Position numbers and translations under genes: made by a program. From assembly GCA_963847665.1 (NCBI GenBank), contig CAWKAO010000002.1, positions 310,001-374,000 of the forward strand: DNA of 64,000 nucleotides. Direction: 5' to 3'. The notes under the pieces were generated by a model. It was not told the DNA's origin. It saw only the letters and a program-made list of their open reading frames with translations, and searched no databases. Positions 15,273 through 24,739 of this stretch are shown piece by piece. This DNA comes from CAWKAO01 sp963847665 (GTDB taxonomy: Bacteria; Actinomycetota; Humimicrobiia; Humimicrobiales; Humimicrobiaceae). Numbering within the stretch: position 1 is the stretch's first letter; every line of letters begins with the position of its first letter.

Positions 15273-16454
15273 TTATTTGAATTCTTCGATACCGGCGATT
15301 ATCAGTTTGCTCCCACCGAATTTATCGGAGATCTTTTTTATTGCATCAGTCAGTTTTTCATCCTTTCGTTCTTCATCAAAAAGGATATCCCCAAGGCTTG
15401 ATACTGATCTCAGACCGCTTACAGAGATACCTATCAGCCTTACTTTTTTTCTCAGAAGGTCTATATCTTTAATAAGTTCAACAGATGATTTATAGATATC
15501 AAATATTGCCGATGAAAATTTTTTCAGGGTGATTCTTTTTGTTATTGTCTTAAAATCAGAATACCTTATTTTAATAGTCAGTACCCTGCCTCTGTATCCG
15601 GAAGAATGAAGGTTCATGGATATCTTCTGGGATAAAAAGAGAAGCGTGGACCTCAACACTTCAATGCTATCGATATCTTTTGAAAAAGTTACTTCTCTGC
15701 CGATAGATTTAGGTTCCTGGTAAGGTATAATGCTGCGATTATCGATCCCGTTGGCCATTTCATACATGAATCTGCCCATTGAGTCGCCGAATTTTGTCTT
15801 TAATATATCCAGGGGTATCCTTGCAAGATCACCTATGGTCTTGATGCCGAGTGATGCCAGTGATTTATCAGTCACTCTTCCAACACCCCAGATATAAGAT
15901 ACGGGAAGCAGCATTATTTTATCTACCATCTCAGGAGTGTTCTCCAGTACTGTAAGCCCGTTTGGTTTTCCAAGTCCGGAGGCAAGTTTTGCCAGAAATT
16001 TGTTGGGGCCTATTCCTGCTGATGAGGTAAGGTTTGTCTGTTCATATATCTGTCCCTTTACTTTTTTTGCTATTTCAAGGCTGCTCCCAAACAATCTTTC
16101 ACAGCCTGTTACATCCAAAAAACCTTCATCGCAACCGACTACTTCGACCAGGGGAGTATAGCGGAAAAATATTTCCCTTATTTTTTTTGATTCCTTAAGA
16201 TATTTTTCCATATCAACAGGGACATATATACCGTCAGGGCATAATCTTTTAGCTCTTACAAGCGGCATCCCGGAGTGAAGGCCGTATTTCCTTGCCTCGT
16301 AAGAAGCAGTCGATATCACACCCCTGTTCAGGGGGCCTCCCACTATAAGTGGTTTATTTTTGTATTCTGGGTGGTCCCTTTGCTCTACCTGGGCAAAAAA
16401 TGCATCCATATCAATATGGATTATCTTTCTTTTATTATCTCTATTTTCTTCCAT
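15273..16454 (-). CDS. dinB: DNA polymerase IV (Y-family)
   Basis: This 393-residue translesion polymerase has palm carboxylates Asp15 and Asp17 (HIDMDAFFAQVEQRDHP) and Asp109-Glu110 (GCDEGFLDVTG), all intact, unlike ImuB, which lacks them. The motif is unusual in having Cys before DE where Ser/Ile-Asp is common. The finger segment SYEARKYGLHSGMPLVRAKR, the thumb helix-hairpin-helix region (SSAGIGPNKFLAKLASGLGKP), and the little finger (about 235-350) are present. It copies past lesions without proofreading. It lies 21 bp after dnaE and is probably co-transcribed from lexA. Confidence 0.93.
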   Translation of the reverse strand: MEENRDNKRKIIHIDMDAFFAQVEQRDHPEYKNKPLIVGGPLNRGVISTASYEARKYGLHSGMPLVRAKRLCPDGIYVPVDMEKYLKESKKIREIFFRYTPLVEVVGCDEGFLDVTGCERLFGSSLEIAKKVKGQIYEQTNLTSSAGIGPNKFLAKLASGLGKPNGLTVLENTPEMVDKIMLLPVSYIWGVGRVTDKSLASLGIKTIGDLARIPLDILKTKFGDSMGRFMYEMANGIDNRSIIPYQEPKSIGREVTFSKDIDSIEVLRSTLLFLSQKISMNLHSSGYRGRVLTIKIRYSDFKTITKRITLKKFSSAIFDIYKSSVELIKDIDLLRKKVRLIGISVSGLRSVSSLGDILFDEERKDEKLTDAIKKISDKFGGSKLIIAGIEEFK

Positions 16455-16475
16455 TTACCTTATTATATCGTTGAT

Positions 16476-19400
16476 TTACCATAAAACAGGTGATACTTCT
16501 GAAATAAATCCTATCCTTGCAGTCTCTGCCTTTTTTTCTTCGATCATCTTTTTGATCGATTGTATACTGAAAGCTTCTCTTGCTATAACGGTAACATTAT
16601 TGTCTTTTAAATGCAGCCTTCCATTTATAATGATAAAACTGCTTGTCATCAAAGTCCTTGCGTTTCTCATGTATGCATCAGGGAAGAAAACCGCCTCATA
16701 CATCCCATCCTCATCTTCCATTGTGCAGAACATCATATTCCTGTTATCCCTGGTCTTTTCTATTCTCTTTGAGACGACTATTCCCGCAGAGATCACCTGA
16801 CCGGTATGTGCCCCGGCCTCAGGTCTTTTACTGTTGATATGCCTGTAAAAAAAACTGCTCCTGGTTATCTCTTTGATCCCTATGTGCCCGGATCTGCTGA
16901 TTTCTTCTTTAAAACACCGAAGGGGATGTGAGCTTATATAAAAACCAAGTATTTCAGCCTCCATTTCCATCTTTTCCTGAAGGGTGAATTCCCCAGGACT
17001 GTTTTCACACAGAAGGGCAGTTATTTTCGACTGCTGGAGATCAAGGTCGATTTTACCGGTACGGCTGATGCTGCAGTATGCAAGTAAGAGCTCTTTTCTT
17101 TTCATGCAGGTAAAATCAAAGGCCCCGATCTTTATAAGGTTTTCGACAGCGTTTTTTGTTATCCTGCACCTGGAGACAGCTCTTCTATAAAAATCAAAAA
17201 AATCTATAAAGTTTCCATTCCTTTCCCTTTCTTTTATTATCTGTCCGGTGGCTGAATCTCCCAGGTCGCGGACCGTTATCAGGGGTGTCCTTATTGACCC
17301 TCCATTATCCTCTACAATAAAATCATACCCGCTCTTGTTTATATCTGGCGGAAGCGGGACCACATCGAGCCTCCTTGCCTCTTCTATATACTGCATCTTG
17401 CTGTAATATCCGGCATTATTTGTAAGGATCGTCGATATAAACTCTGCAGGGTAGTGTGCCTTTAAGTAGCATGTCTTATAGGAAAGCTCAGCGTATGCAG
17501 CTGCATGCGCCTTCACAAAACCATAACTTGCAAATTTTGATATGAGCCTGAATGTCTCGTTTGCCGTATTAAGGCTGTATCCTCTTGAAAGCGCTCCTTC
17601 CAGGAATCTTTTTTGCTGCAATTGCATTTCTCCTGGTGAAAGCCGGGTGATGGCTTTTCTCAAGATGTCAGCTTCACTTAAAGTATACCCTGCTATCTTC
17701 ATCGCTATCTGCATTGCCTGTTCCTGGTATAGTATTATTCCGTATGTCTCCTCGAGTATAGACCTTAGATCATCATGTATATAGATCGTTTTTTCCCTTC
17801 CGAATTTTCTTTCGATAAAATTGCTTACCATTCCTGATTGCTGGGGTCCCGGCCTGTAAAGTGATACCAAAAGGGTTATGTCGTTAAGGCAGGAAGGCTG
17901 CACCTTCCTTGAAAGCGTCCTTATTCCGAAACTTTCAAGCTGGAAGACGCCCAGCGTGAGCCCTTTTTGCATAAGATCATAGACATAGCTGTCATCATAT
18001 CGATCACCAGACGGATCAGGCTGCATCTTCCTTCCGGCATTCAGTTTTTCCCTGGTCTGTGCTATGAGGCTTAGACTCAGGGAATTTATGAGGTCGATCT
18101 TCAGTATCCCGATGTCATCAATGCTGTTCATATCATACTGGCTCATCACCTCTCCGGTCTCTGAACGGGCGAGGGGAAGGTTGCTGCAGAGGCAGGTATT
18201 TGACACTATAAATGCTGAAGGATGTGTCGATATGTGCCTGATATAACCACTGATATTTCTTGAGACAGAGACTAATTTCCTGTATTCCGGATTACCTGAG
18301 TCTATAAGCCCCGAGTTCTCAATGCTGCTCTGCATCTTTTCGCTTGTATAAAACCTGTTATAATTTAGGGCAGATTTGATCACGGGATCCAGGTCTTCCT
18401 TCGCAAGGCCCAGAAGTCTTCCTGCTTCCCTTATCGAAGCCCTTGGTCTTGTGGTCACAAAACTTGATACTCTTGCAACATTTTCTATGCCGTATTTTGA
18501 AATGAGGTATTCGGACACTTTTGACCTGTCTTTATTTGAGATGTCGACATCTATGTCGGGAGGCTCTTTTCTCTCAAGGTTTAAAAATCTTTCAAAAAAA
18601 AGATTATTCTCTATCGGGTCGACGTTGGATATCCCAAGAAGGTATGACACAAGGCTTCCTGCGGCTGAACCCTTGCCGCATATGGGTATATTGTTTTCTG
18701 ACGTGAACCTTGCTATATCTGCCACGATCAGGAAATATCCGGCAAAACCTGTTTTACTTATTACACAGATCTCATTTTCAAGCCTTTCAAGTACTTTTTT
18801 TGGAGTGCTATTTCCATATATTGATGAAAGTCCTTTATTGCATGACTTTTTTAGAAAGCTCTCCTGGCTTTCACCGGGCGGGACATCAAACCGTGGCAAT
18901 ATAACACTTCCCAGTTCAAAATCAAAATCACATTTATCTGCTATTTTTAACGTGTTTTTCAGGGCAGCAGGCACGTCATAAAACAGGCGTGACATTTCCT
19001 GTCCTGTCCTGAGGTAATGCTCATCGTTTTTTATTATGCTTGTGGTTGGGTCATGTTTTGTCCCCATCAGTTTTAATTTTGCAAGATACCTGTATATCTT
19101 AAAATCATTTTTTGAAAGATAATGGACGTTATTTGTTGCAGCTACAGGTATTTTAAATTTTTGTGCAAAATCAAGCAGCATCTCTGAACCTGATAAGGAC
19201 CCCGGATTTAAATTCCTGCCGGTATTGTTTAATGAAGGGCTGTACCTCTGCACTTCAATATAAAAGTCCTCTCCAAATATTGAATTGAGCCTTCTGGCAA
19301 AACTGTAGGCTGCATCGATATCTCTTTTTTTTAGAAGCTGGTCAAGCATTCCTCGGCTGCACCCGCTGAGGCATACGAGCCCGCAGGAAAACTCTTCCAG

Positions 19401-19736
19401 GTCCTTTATTCCTATTGCGGGAATGGCGCATGGTGACCCGAGGTGTGCTCTGCTGACTATCCGGCAGAGGTTTTCATACCCTGTCCTGTTTTTTGCAAGG
19501 AGTATAAGATGTGACAGCATACCATCGCATGAAAGGCATATCTCACAGCCCGTTATTGGTTTTATCCCTGCTTCTTTTGCTGCTTTGTAGAACCGGACGG
19601 CGCCTCCCATGAAATATTTGTCTGTAAGTGCTATTGCTTTCATGCCAAGACCCGAGGCAGTCTTTACCAGGTCTTCTATCCTGATGGAAGACTCAAGAAT
19701 GCTGAACTGGCTATGGACATGAAGATGAACAAACAT
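16476..19736 (-). CDS. dnaE: DNA polymerase III alpha-type subunit, probably the SOS-linked DnaE2/ImuC role
   Basis: This 1086-residue C-family polymerase has a PHP domain at the N-terminus (HLHVHSQFS, 4-12), palm Asp394/Asp396 in PPDIDVDIS, GKGSAAGSLVSYLLGI (354-369), the finger/thumb (FAGYFLIVADIARF) and a C-terminal OB domain (AGIVVSKRIEKTRDNRNMMF). It replicates DNA in the 5' to 3' direction. The length is nearer DnaE2/ImuC (about 1050-1100) than the usual replicative DnaE1. Its position 13 bp after lexA and 21 bp before dinB suggests an inducible mutagenic polymerase. ImuA and ImuB are absent. It could also be the only DnaE of the genome. Confidence 0.88.
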   Translation of the reverse strand: MFVHLHVHSQFSILESSIRIEDLVKTASGLGMKAIALTDKYFMGGAVRFYKAAKEAGIKPITGCEICLSCDGMLSHLILLAKNRTGYENLCRIVSRAHLGSPCAIPAIGIKDLEEFSCGLVCLSGCSRGMLDQLLKKRDIDAAYSFARRLNSIFGEDFYIEVQRYSPSLNNTGRNLNPGSLSGSEMLLDFAQKFKIPVAATNNVHYLSKNDFKIYRYLAKLKLMGTKHDPTTSIIKNDEHYLRTGQEMSRLFYDVPAALKNTLKIADKCDFDFELGSVILPRFDVPPGESQESFLKKSCNKGLSSIYGNSTPKKVLERLENEICVISKTGFAGYFLIVADIARFTSENNIPICGKGSAAGSLVSYLLGISNVDPIENNLFFERFLNLERKEPPDIDVDISNKDRSKVSEYLISKYGIENVARVSSFVTTRPRASIREAGRLLGLAKEDLDPVIKSALNYNRFYTSEKMQSSIENSGLIDSGNPEYRKLVSVSRNISGYIRHISTHPSAFIVSNTCLCSNLPLARSETGEVMSQYDMNSIDDIGILKIDLINSLSLSLIAQTREKLNAGRKMQPDPSGDRYDDSYVYDLMQKGLTLGVFQLESFGIRTLSRKVQPSCLNDITLLVSLYRPGPQQSGMVSNFIERKFGREKTIYIHDDLRSILEETYGIILYQEQAMQIAMKIAGYTLSEADILRKAITRLSPGEMQLQQKRFLEGALSRGYSLNTANETFRLISKFASYGFVKAHAAAYAELSYKTCYLKAHYPAEFISTILTNNAGYYSKMQYIEEARRLDVVPLPPDINKSGYDFIVEDNGGSIRTPLITVRDLGDSATGQIIKERERNGNFIDFFDFYRRAVSRCRITKNAVENLIKIGAFDFTCMKRKELLLAYCSISRTGKIDLDLQQSKITALLCENSPGEFTLQEKMEMEAEILGFYISSHPLRCFKEEISRSGHIGIKEITRSSFFYRHINSKRPEAGAHTGQVISAGIVVSKRIEKTRDNRNMMFCTMEDEDGMYEAVFFPDAYMRNARTLMTSSFIIINGRLHLKDNNVTVIAREAFSIQSIKKMIEEKKAETARIGFISEVSPVLW

Positions 19737-19749
19737 TTTACCTAAAGGA

Positions 19750-20397
19750 CTAAATATTTCTGTGAACGGCTACAACTTTGCCAAGTATCTTAAAATATCT
19801 GCTGCCGTTACCCCTGTCCGGGACCTTTATTGGCGGATAAACAGGATTTGAAGACTTAAGTTCTATTCCATCTCCGCTCCGGTAGAATCTTTTTACTGCT
19901 GCTTCGTCATCTATCAGTGCGACTATGATCTCGCCATTTGAAGCACTATGTTGTGATTTTACCATTATGATGTCTCCATCAAGTATATGGTCTCCTGTCA
20001 TGCTGTTGCCTCTTACCCTGAGAGCAAAATCTGCTCCATAGGCTCCAAGCAGGTCATCAGGCAGATATATATAATCTTCTATGTTTTCTTCGGCAAGGAT
20101 GGGGTCTCCCGCGGCTATTTTGCCGAGCAGGGGAATGCGGCTCACATTTCCGTCCACGATAGTTTTGCCAGGATTGATGAGGTACCGGCCCCGATCTGTG
20201 AGTTTCAGTGACCTTGCAAGTGAATTTCTTTTTATGAAACCTTTTTTTTCAAGTGACTTTAGATGATCAGAAGCGGCCCGGGGGGAAGCAAAGCCAAACA
20301 TTCGGGCGATATCCCTTACAGTAGGCGGATATGAATTATCGGCTATGAATTCGTATATTTTTTTAAGTACTTTTTTCTGTTTTTCTGTGATTTCCAT
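19750..20397 (-). CDS. lexA: LexA repressor
   Basis: This is the SOS repressor and autoprotease. From Met at 20397 it starts MEITEKQKKVLKKIYEFIAD, then a winged helix (about 20-65: PPTVRDIARMFGFASPRAAS) and an S24 peptidase domain. In the numbering of the longer frame that starts at 20418, the cleavage site is Ala103-Gly104 (GKIAAGDP), with catalytic Ser139 (GNSMTGD) and Lys176 (AAVKRFYR). I prefer 20397 because it gives the family's usual N-terminus and leaves the palindrome at 20417-20440 as an operator; neither start has a clear Shine-Dalgarno site. RecA-stimulated self-cleavage should derepress lexA-dnaE-dinB. Confidence 0.95.
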   Translation of the reverse strand: MEITEKQKKVLKKIYEFIADNSYPPTVRDIARMFGFASPRAASDHLKSLEKKGFIKRNSLARSLKLTDRGRYLINPGKTIVDGNVSRIPLLGKIAAGDPILAEENIEDYIYLPDDLLGAYGADFALRVRGNSMTGDHILDGDIIMVKSQHSASNGEIIVALIDDEAAVKRFYRSGDGIELKSSNPVYPPIKVPDRGNGSRYFKILGKVVAVHRNI

Positions 20398-20416
20398 TTC
20401 AGCACTATTATAAATC

Positions 20417-20440
20417 ATTACTATACATTTGTATAGTAAT
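20417..20440. promoter_or_regulatory. 24 bp palindrome, candidate LexA operator
   Basis: ATTACTATAC (20417-20426) and GTATAGTAAT (20431-20440) are perfect 10 bp arms with an ATTT spacer. It lies just upstream of the preferred lexA start and overlaps the alternative one. LexA genes are normally autoregulated by such operators. The sequence differs from the Bacillus (GAAC-N4-GTTC) and E. coli (CTGT-N8-ACAG) boxes, so the assignment rests on position and symmetry. Confidence 0.6.
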
Positions 20441-20550
20441 TAATAGAAAATAATCAGGCCTGTTTTATTTGATCTTACCAATTTTTTAGATGATCATACC
20501 GGTTTTATTGCAAACCTGTATATTTGTGAGGATAATCTGTAAAAAACAGC

Positions 20551-22005
20551 TCAGGAAATCTCAGGCTGGTTTTTTGGTATTTTAAATATGAAAGTATTTA
20601 TTTTTTCTTCAGAAGCAAAATCCAGGGTGGCGCCGAGAATGCTGGCTATTTTTTTTGATATAGCAAGGCCCAGGCCGAAACCCTTTATATTTTTGAACTC
20701 ATATTTTTTAGACCTGTAAAACATATTGAAGATCTTGTCACTTTCGTCTTTTGTGATCTCCGGACCCAGATTTGATACAGAGAATATGACATTTTCCCCG
20801 GCTAAAGATATCTTGATCAGTATTTCAGAATCTGAAGAAGAATATTTTATCGCATTGTTTATAAGATTTGAGATGACTGTCTGCACCAGGTATCTGTCAT
20901 GGATGAGTATAAGATCAGGAGGAAGATCATAATCTTTCTTTATTCTCAGATTATTTTTATCCAGGTCTATCTCATAAAGTCCGATAATCTGATCAGCAAT
21001 ATCTTTTATGTCGATCTCTTTTCTGGAGACTTCAATGATCCTATTTTCTATTTTTGACAGCATAAGCAGGCTTTCAGTGATATTTTCCAGGTCTTTCGTC
21101 TTACTTTTTATGATGTTTAGTGCTTCATTTATTTCTTGCTCTGTGGAGTAGACCCCTTCGCTTATTCCTACCGCGTAACCGTTGATGGACGTTATCATGT
21201 TTTTTATCTCATGAGAAAGCATGTATGTAAATTCTTTAAGGGAATCATGGCTTTTTTGTATTTTACTTTTCATTATATTGATATTCTTTGCAAGTATGCT
21301 TATCTCATCGTATCCTTTTATCCGGATGTTCTCACTGTAATCACCATTTGATATAAGGCCCACCGATCTGCTCAATTTCATAACAGGTTCAGTAATATTT
21401 CTGCCAAGTATGAGGCCCACAATAAGAGATATAAGTCCGGCAAGTAAAAAAATCAAAAATATATTGAGTAGGTATCTGACCGGAGGTATTGCAAGCTCAG
21501 TTTGTTTTTTTAAAAAGATAGAAATAAATGTAGAATTTTCTACTTTAAATTCCTGGTCTGAGATGTAGTAATTGCTGCCATTTATCTCAGCAAAATAAAG
21601 TTTTCCAAGGTTGGAATCCGAGGTGAGCATGAAAAGATCCTCAAAAGTAAAAAATCTCCTTAACTGCTTGCCGGAAACTATTAGGTCCTTAAAATCTTCA
21701 TTTTCGATATCCATTGGATTTATTAATACCTCAAGATCTGAATCAGCGATGATAATCCTGGATTCTATAATATTTTCTATCCTGCTCAGGTAGTCGGTCT
21801 CTTTAAAGAATAATATTGCTTCTTCAGGATCTGTAAAATTATTTTCAGCGAAAGTCGTCAGTTTTTTATTCTGTTGTGCAATATCCAGCAGCAGGGAGTT
21901 CCTATTATCGACAATAAAGAGCTGGGTAAATACAAAAATTGTTAAAAATATAATAGCAAATAATGTAAGAGCTATTGTTATGGTTATCTTGACTCTTATT
22001 TTCAA
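20551..22005 (-). CDS. Sensor histidine kinase (HAMP, OmpR-system partner)
   Basis: This 484-residue membrane kinase has TM1 at about 8-30, an extracytoplasmic sensor region of about 145 residues, TM2 at about 178-200, HAMP (201-254), the HisKA dimerisation domain with phospho-acceptor His265 (MLSHEIKNMI), and a HATPase_c domain with the N box SNLINNAIKYSS and the G box GFGLGLAISKKIA. It phosphorylates the response regulator encoded 6 bp upstream. The signal is unknown. The two genes form an operon on the minus strand. Confidence 0.93.
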   Translation of the reverse strand: MKIRVKITITIALTLFAIIFLTIFVFTQLFIVDNRNSLLLDIAQQNKKLTTFAENNFTDPEEAILFFKETDYLSRIENIIESRIIIADSDLEVLINPMDIENEDFKDLIVSGKQLRRFFTFEDLFMLTSDSNLGKLYFAEINGSNYYISDQEFKVENSTFISIFLKKQTELAIPPVRYLLNIFLIFLLAGLISLIVGLILGRNITEPVMKLSRSVGLISNGDYSENIRIKGYDEISILAKNINIMKSKIQKSHDSLKEFTYMLSHEIKNMITSINGYAVGISEGVYSTEQEINEALNIIKSKTKDLENITESLLMLSKIENRIIEVSRKEIDIKDIADQIIGLYEIDLDKNNLRIKKDYDLPPDLILIHDRYLVQTVISNLINNAIKYSSSDSEILIKISLAGENVIFSVSNLGPEITKDESDKIFNMFYRSKKYEFKNIKGFGLGLAISKKIASILGATLDFASEEKINTFIFKIPKNQPEIS

Positions 22006-22011
22006 GTTCTA

Positions 22012-22770
22012 TTACCGCTCCTGGTTATTAAGTCCATTATCAAAATTGAATCTGTAGCCTACCGACCAAACAGTTTCTATCAAATTACCCTTAAGATCAC
22101 CTAATTTTTTTCTTAGCTCCTTTATATGGACATCTATTGTCCTGGACTCACCAATAAAATCATAACCCCATATATTTTCAAGTAGTTTTTCTCTCTTTAT
22201 TACAATATCCCTGTTCTCTATAAAATAGACAAGGACATTGTATTCTTTATTTGTAAGCTTTATTTCATTGCCATCTAAAAACACTCTTCTGGAGGCAGGT
22301 TTTATAAATATTCTTGCCTTCTTTTTGCTGTTGAACCATATCTCTATGTCATCCTTAATTTCTTGTGGATCGGACCCCGAATATCCTGTTTTTTGATGTG
22401 GTTGAGGGGATCTTCTTAATATGGCCTTTATCCTTGCGACGAGCTCTTTAGGATTAAATGGTTTTGTAAGATAGTCATCGGCTCCTACTTCAAGGCCGGC
22501 TATCTTGTCTGTATCCTCACTTTTTGCTGTCAGCATTATTATCGGGACATTGGAAGATTTTCTGATCTGTCGGCAAACCTCGACTCCGCTGATGTCGGGC
22601 AGCATGATATCAAGAATAACTATACTGAATTTTTCCGGGTCCTTTATAACTGCTTTTACAGCAGAATTTCCATTTTTGGCTGTCTCTACCTGAAAATTTT
22701 CCTTGATGAGAAAATCACTTATAAGTTTTCTTATTTCATCATCATCATCTATTACAAGCACACATTCCAT
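22012..22770 (-). CDS. OmpR/PhoB-family response regulator
   Basis: This 252-residue two-domain regulator has a receiver domain (1-118) with the acidic pocket DDDDE, phospho-acceptor Asp54 (VILDIMLPD), switch Thr81 and Lys103 (YLTKPF). A winged-helix trans_reg_C domain (about 150-245) carries LTNKEYNVLVYFIEN and SRTIDVHIKELRKKLGD. The linker of about 35 residues is longer than usual and polar. GAGGG 6 nt before the ATG supports the start. It is probably autoregulated through the direct repeats at 22795-22820. Confidence 0.94.
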   Translation of the reverse strand: MECVLVIDDDDEIRKLISDFLIKENFQVETAKNGNSAVKAVIKDPEKFSIVILDIMLPDISGVEVCRQIRKSSNVPIIMLTAKSEDTDKIAGLEVGADDYLTKPFNPKELVARIKAILRRSPQPHQKTGYSGSDPQEIKDDIEIWFNSKKKARIFIKPASRRVFLDGNEIKLTNKEYNVLVYFIENRDIVIKREKLLENIWGYDFIGESRTIDVHIKELRKKLGDLKGNLIETVWSVGYRFNFDNGLNNQER

Positions 22771-22794
22771 ATGGACCCTCTAGTTAAATTTTAA

Positions 22795-22820
22795 AAATAT
22801 GACCATAAAATATGACCATA
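22795..22820 (-). promoter_or_regulatory. Tandem 13 bp direct repeats upstream of the response regulator
   Basis: AAATATGACCATA occurs twice head to tail (22795-22807 and 22808-22820), 24 bp upstream of the response regulator start. OmpR/PhoB-family regulators bind tandem direct repeats spaced about one helical turn, so this is a good candidate for an autoregulatory site. The 13 bp period is slightly longer than the 11 bp of the PhoB box. Confidence 0.45.
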
Positions 22821-22964
22821 TTTTATTAAGTTATAAATTAAATAATTGCACACGGCTATTATTAATATTAATATAACATAGAGGTCAAATCCAATGTTTA
22901 TAAAATATAAAAAATCTATTAAAACTTGGACAATATTTCTAAAAAACGATAAGGGAGAAAAATC

Positions 22965-23870
22965 ATGGAGTATAAGGAAAGTTATGCCTATAAGGGATGG
23001 GAAAATTGTATTTCAGTTGAAAATGATAGTTTAAAACTGATTTTTACTGCTGATGTAGGCCCAAGGATATTAAGTTTCGGGTTTAAAGACGGTATAAATA
23101 TGTTTTATGAGAATGAAGATGATATGGGAAAGACAGGTGGTAAGGACTGGAGAATATATGGAGGAACCAGGCTGTGGCATGCTCCTGAAATGATCCCGCG
23201 AACATATTTTCCTGACAATGAACCCGTTAAGCATGAATGGGATGGCAGGACCTTAAAATTGACTCAGGAAACCGAAGAGACCACAGGGTTACAGAAAGAA
23301 ATAGAGGTCATTATACCCGAGAAGGGTAGCAGTATCGGTTTAAAATACAGGATGTTTAATAGAAATCTGTGGCCTGTCAAGTTTGCGCTTTGGGCCCTGT
23401 CAGTGATGGACAAAAATGGTATTGCAATAATCCCCCATGAGCCTTACCAGACTCATTCCGAGAACCTTCTTCCTGTAAGGCCTGTCGTCTTCTGGGCATA
23501 TACTGACCTGGGGGATCCTAGGTGGATATGGGGCAGTAAATATATCAGACTTAGACAGCGACCTGATATCAAAGAGCCCCAGAAAATAGGCTTATTAAAT
23601 AAACAGGGTTGGGCGGCATATAGCTTAAAAGATAATATTTTTATTAAAAAGTTCGATTATAGTGATGGAAAAGATTACCCTGATTACCAGTCAAACCTGG
23701 AAATATATACTGATGCAAATATCCTGGAGCTCGAGACACTTAGCTCTTTTAATGAAGTGGAGCCTGGCGGTTCCGCAGAACATACTGAAAACTGGTCCCT
23801 ATTCAAGGTTGAAGCTGGACTTGATGGTGATGAATCGCAGATAGACACAAAAATCCTTCCATTGTTGTAA
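22965..23870 (+). CDS. DUF4380-like protein (aldose-mutarotase-like fold suspected)
   Basis: This 301-residue soluble protein has no signal peptide. ENDSLKLIFTADVGPRILSF at the N-terminus and the aromatic-rich, all-beta pattern (GGKDWRIYGGTRLWHAPE, LWALSVMDKNGIAIIPHEPY, and GGSAEHTENWSLF near the end) resemble DUF4380, whose fold is related to galactose mutarotase/GH-type beta sandwiches that bind sugars. There is no assigned activity. AAGGGAG precedes the ATG. The neighbours are a DeoR regulator, a Gfo/Idh oxidoreductase and an aminotransferase, which hints at carbohydrate metabolism. It converges with the DeoR gene. Confidence 0.55.
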   Translation: MEYKESYAYKGWENCISVENDSLKLIFTADVGPRILSFGFKDGINMFYENEDDMGKTGGKDWRIYGGTRLWHAPEMIPRTYFPDNEPVKHEWDGRTLKLTQETEETTGLQKEIEVIIPEKGSSIGLKYRMFNRNLWPVKFALWALSVMDKNGIAIIPHEPYQTHSENLLPVRPVVFWAYTDLGDPRWIWGSKYIRLRQRPDIKEPQKIGLLNKQGWAAYSLKDNIFIKKFDYSDGKDYPDYQSNLEIYTDANILELETLSSFNEVEPGGSAEHTENWSLFKVEAGLDGDESQIDTKILPLL

Positions 23871-23892
23871 GATCAAAGAAAACATGTATAAT

Positions 23893-23911
23893 AAAAAGTC
23901 CTGTGCTTTTT
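23893..23911. terminator. Bidirectional terminator-like hairpin between convergent genes
   Basis: AAAAAG (23893-23898) and CTTTTT (23906-23911) flank a 7 nt loop. A-rich sequence on one side and T-rich on the other would work for the plus-strand DUF4380-like gene and, less well, for the minus-strand DeoR gene. Confidence 0.35.
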
Positions 23912-24676
23912 TTAACTTATTATAGTATCTATTTCTAACGCTTTAAGTATTTCAATAAAATCAGGCGGGATCTCACTGTCAGTTATAAAAGTATTTATGA
24001 CTTTTACAGGTGCAACGAAATTCATCGCAATGTGGCCGATCTTTGAGTGGTCGCAGAGTGCGATTATTTTTTTTGCTCCGTTGATCATAAGCCTTTTTAC
24101 CTGTGCTTCCAGCGGGTCTGCTGCCGTAATGCCCTTATTTTCATCTATTCCGCTTATCCCAATAAAAGCTTTGTCCACAAAGGTCGTCCGGAAAGTAGCT
24201 TCTGCAACCGGACCGACAAGAGCATGGGTGGCGGTATTAAGCATACCTCCACTTAAGACTATTTTAAACCCGGGATTTGTATTTCCAAGCATTGCTGCAA
24301 TATCACAGCTGTTAGTAATGACGGTCAATTCTTTTTTATTTGTTATATTCATGGCCGTCTGGTAACCGGTGGTCCCGGCTTCTATCAGTATTACGTCTCC
24401 CTCTTCTATAAGTGAGGAAGCTGAAAGGGCTATTTTCTTCTTTTCCTCGATATATTTTTCTTTCTGAATATCAAATCTTAGTTCATGTCCCACTGAATAG
24501 TTATTTATTGCTCCACCATGCGTCCTTTTAATAAGTTTTTTAACCGAAAGCTTATCAAGATCCCGCCTTATTGTAAGTTCGGAGACGTCAAGTGTCTTTG
24601 CAATATCTATAGCTTTAATACTGCCGGTCTTATTTATTAGATTGAGTATGTACTGTCTTCTTTCCTCACCAAGCAT
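23912..24676 (-). CDS. DeoR-family transcriptional regulator
   Basis: This 254-residue regulator has an N-terminal DeoR winged helix (1-57: EERRQYILNLINKTGSIKAI, VSELTIRRDLDKL, RTHGGA) and a C-terminal DeoRC sensor domain (about 75-250; EEGDVILIEAGTTGYQTA, VITNSCDIAAML, DKAFIGISGID, CDHSKIG). Such proteins repress sugar-catabolic operons and respond to phosphorylated sugars. AAGGAGAAGAGA precedes the ATG. It is the last gene of a minus-strand group with the Gfo/Idh oxidoreductase (63 bp gap) and probably the aminotransferase, and may regulate them and the DUF4380-like gene. Confidence 0.92.
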   Translation of the reverse strand: MLGEERRQYILNLINKTGSIKAIDIAKTLDVSELTIRRDLDKLSVKKLIKRTHGGAINNYSVGHELRFDIQKEKYIEEKKKIALSASSLIEEGDVILIEAGTTGYQTAMNITNKKELTVITNSCDIAAMLGNTNPGFKIVLSGGMLNTATHALVGPVAEATFRTTFVDKAFIGISGIDENKGITAADPLEAQVKRLMINGAKKIIALCDHSKIGHIAMNFVAPVKVINTFITDSEIPPDFIEILKALEIDTIIS

Positions 24677-24739
24677 AATCTCTTCTCCTTAGAAGTTTGA
24701 ATTGACCAGAAATACAATTTTCAGGTTTAAAGTAATGAC

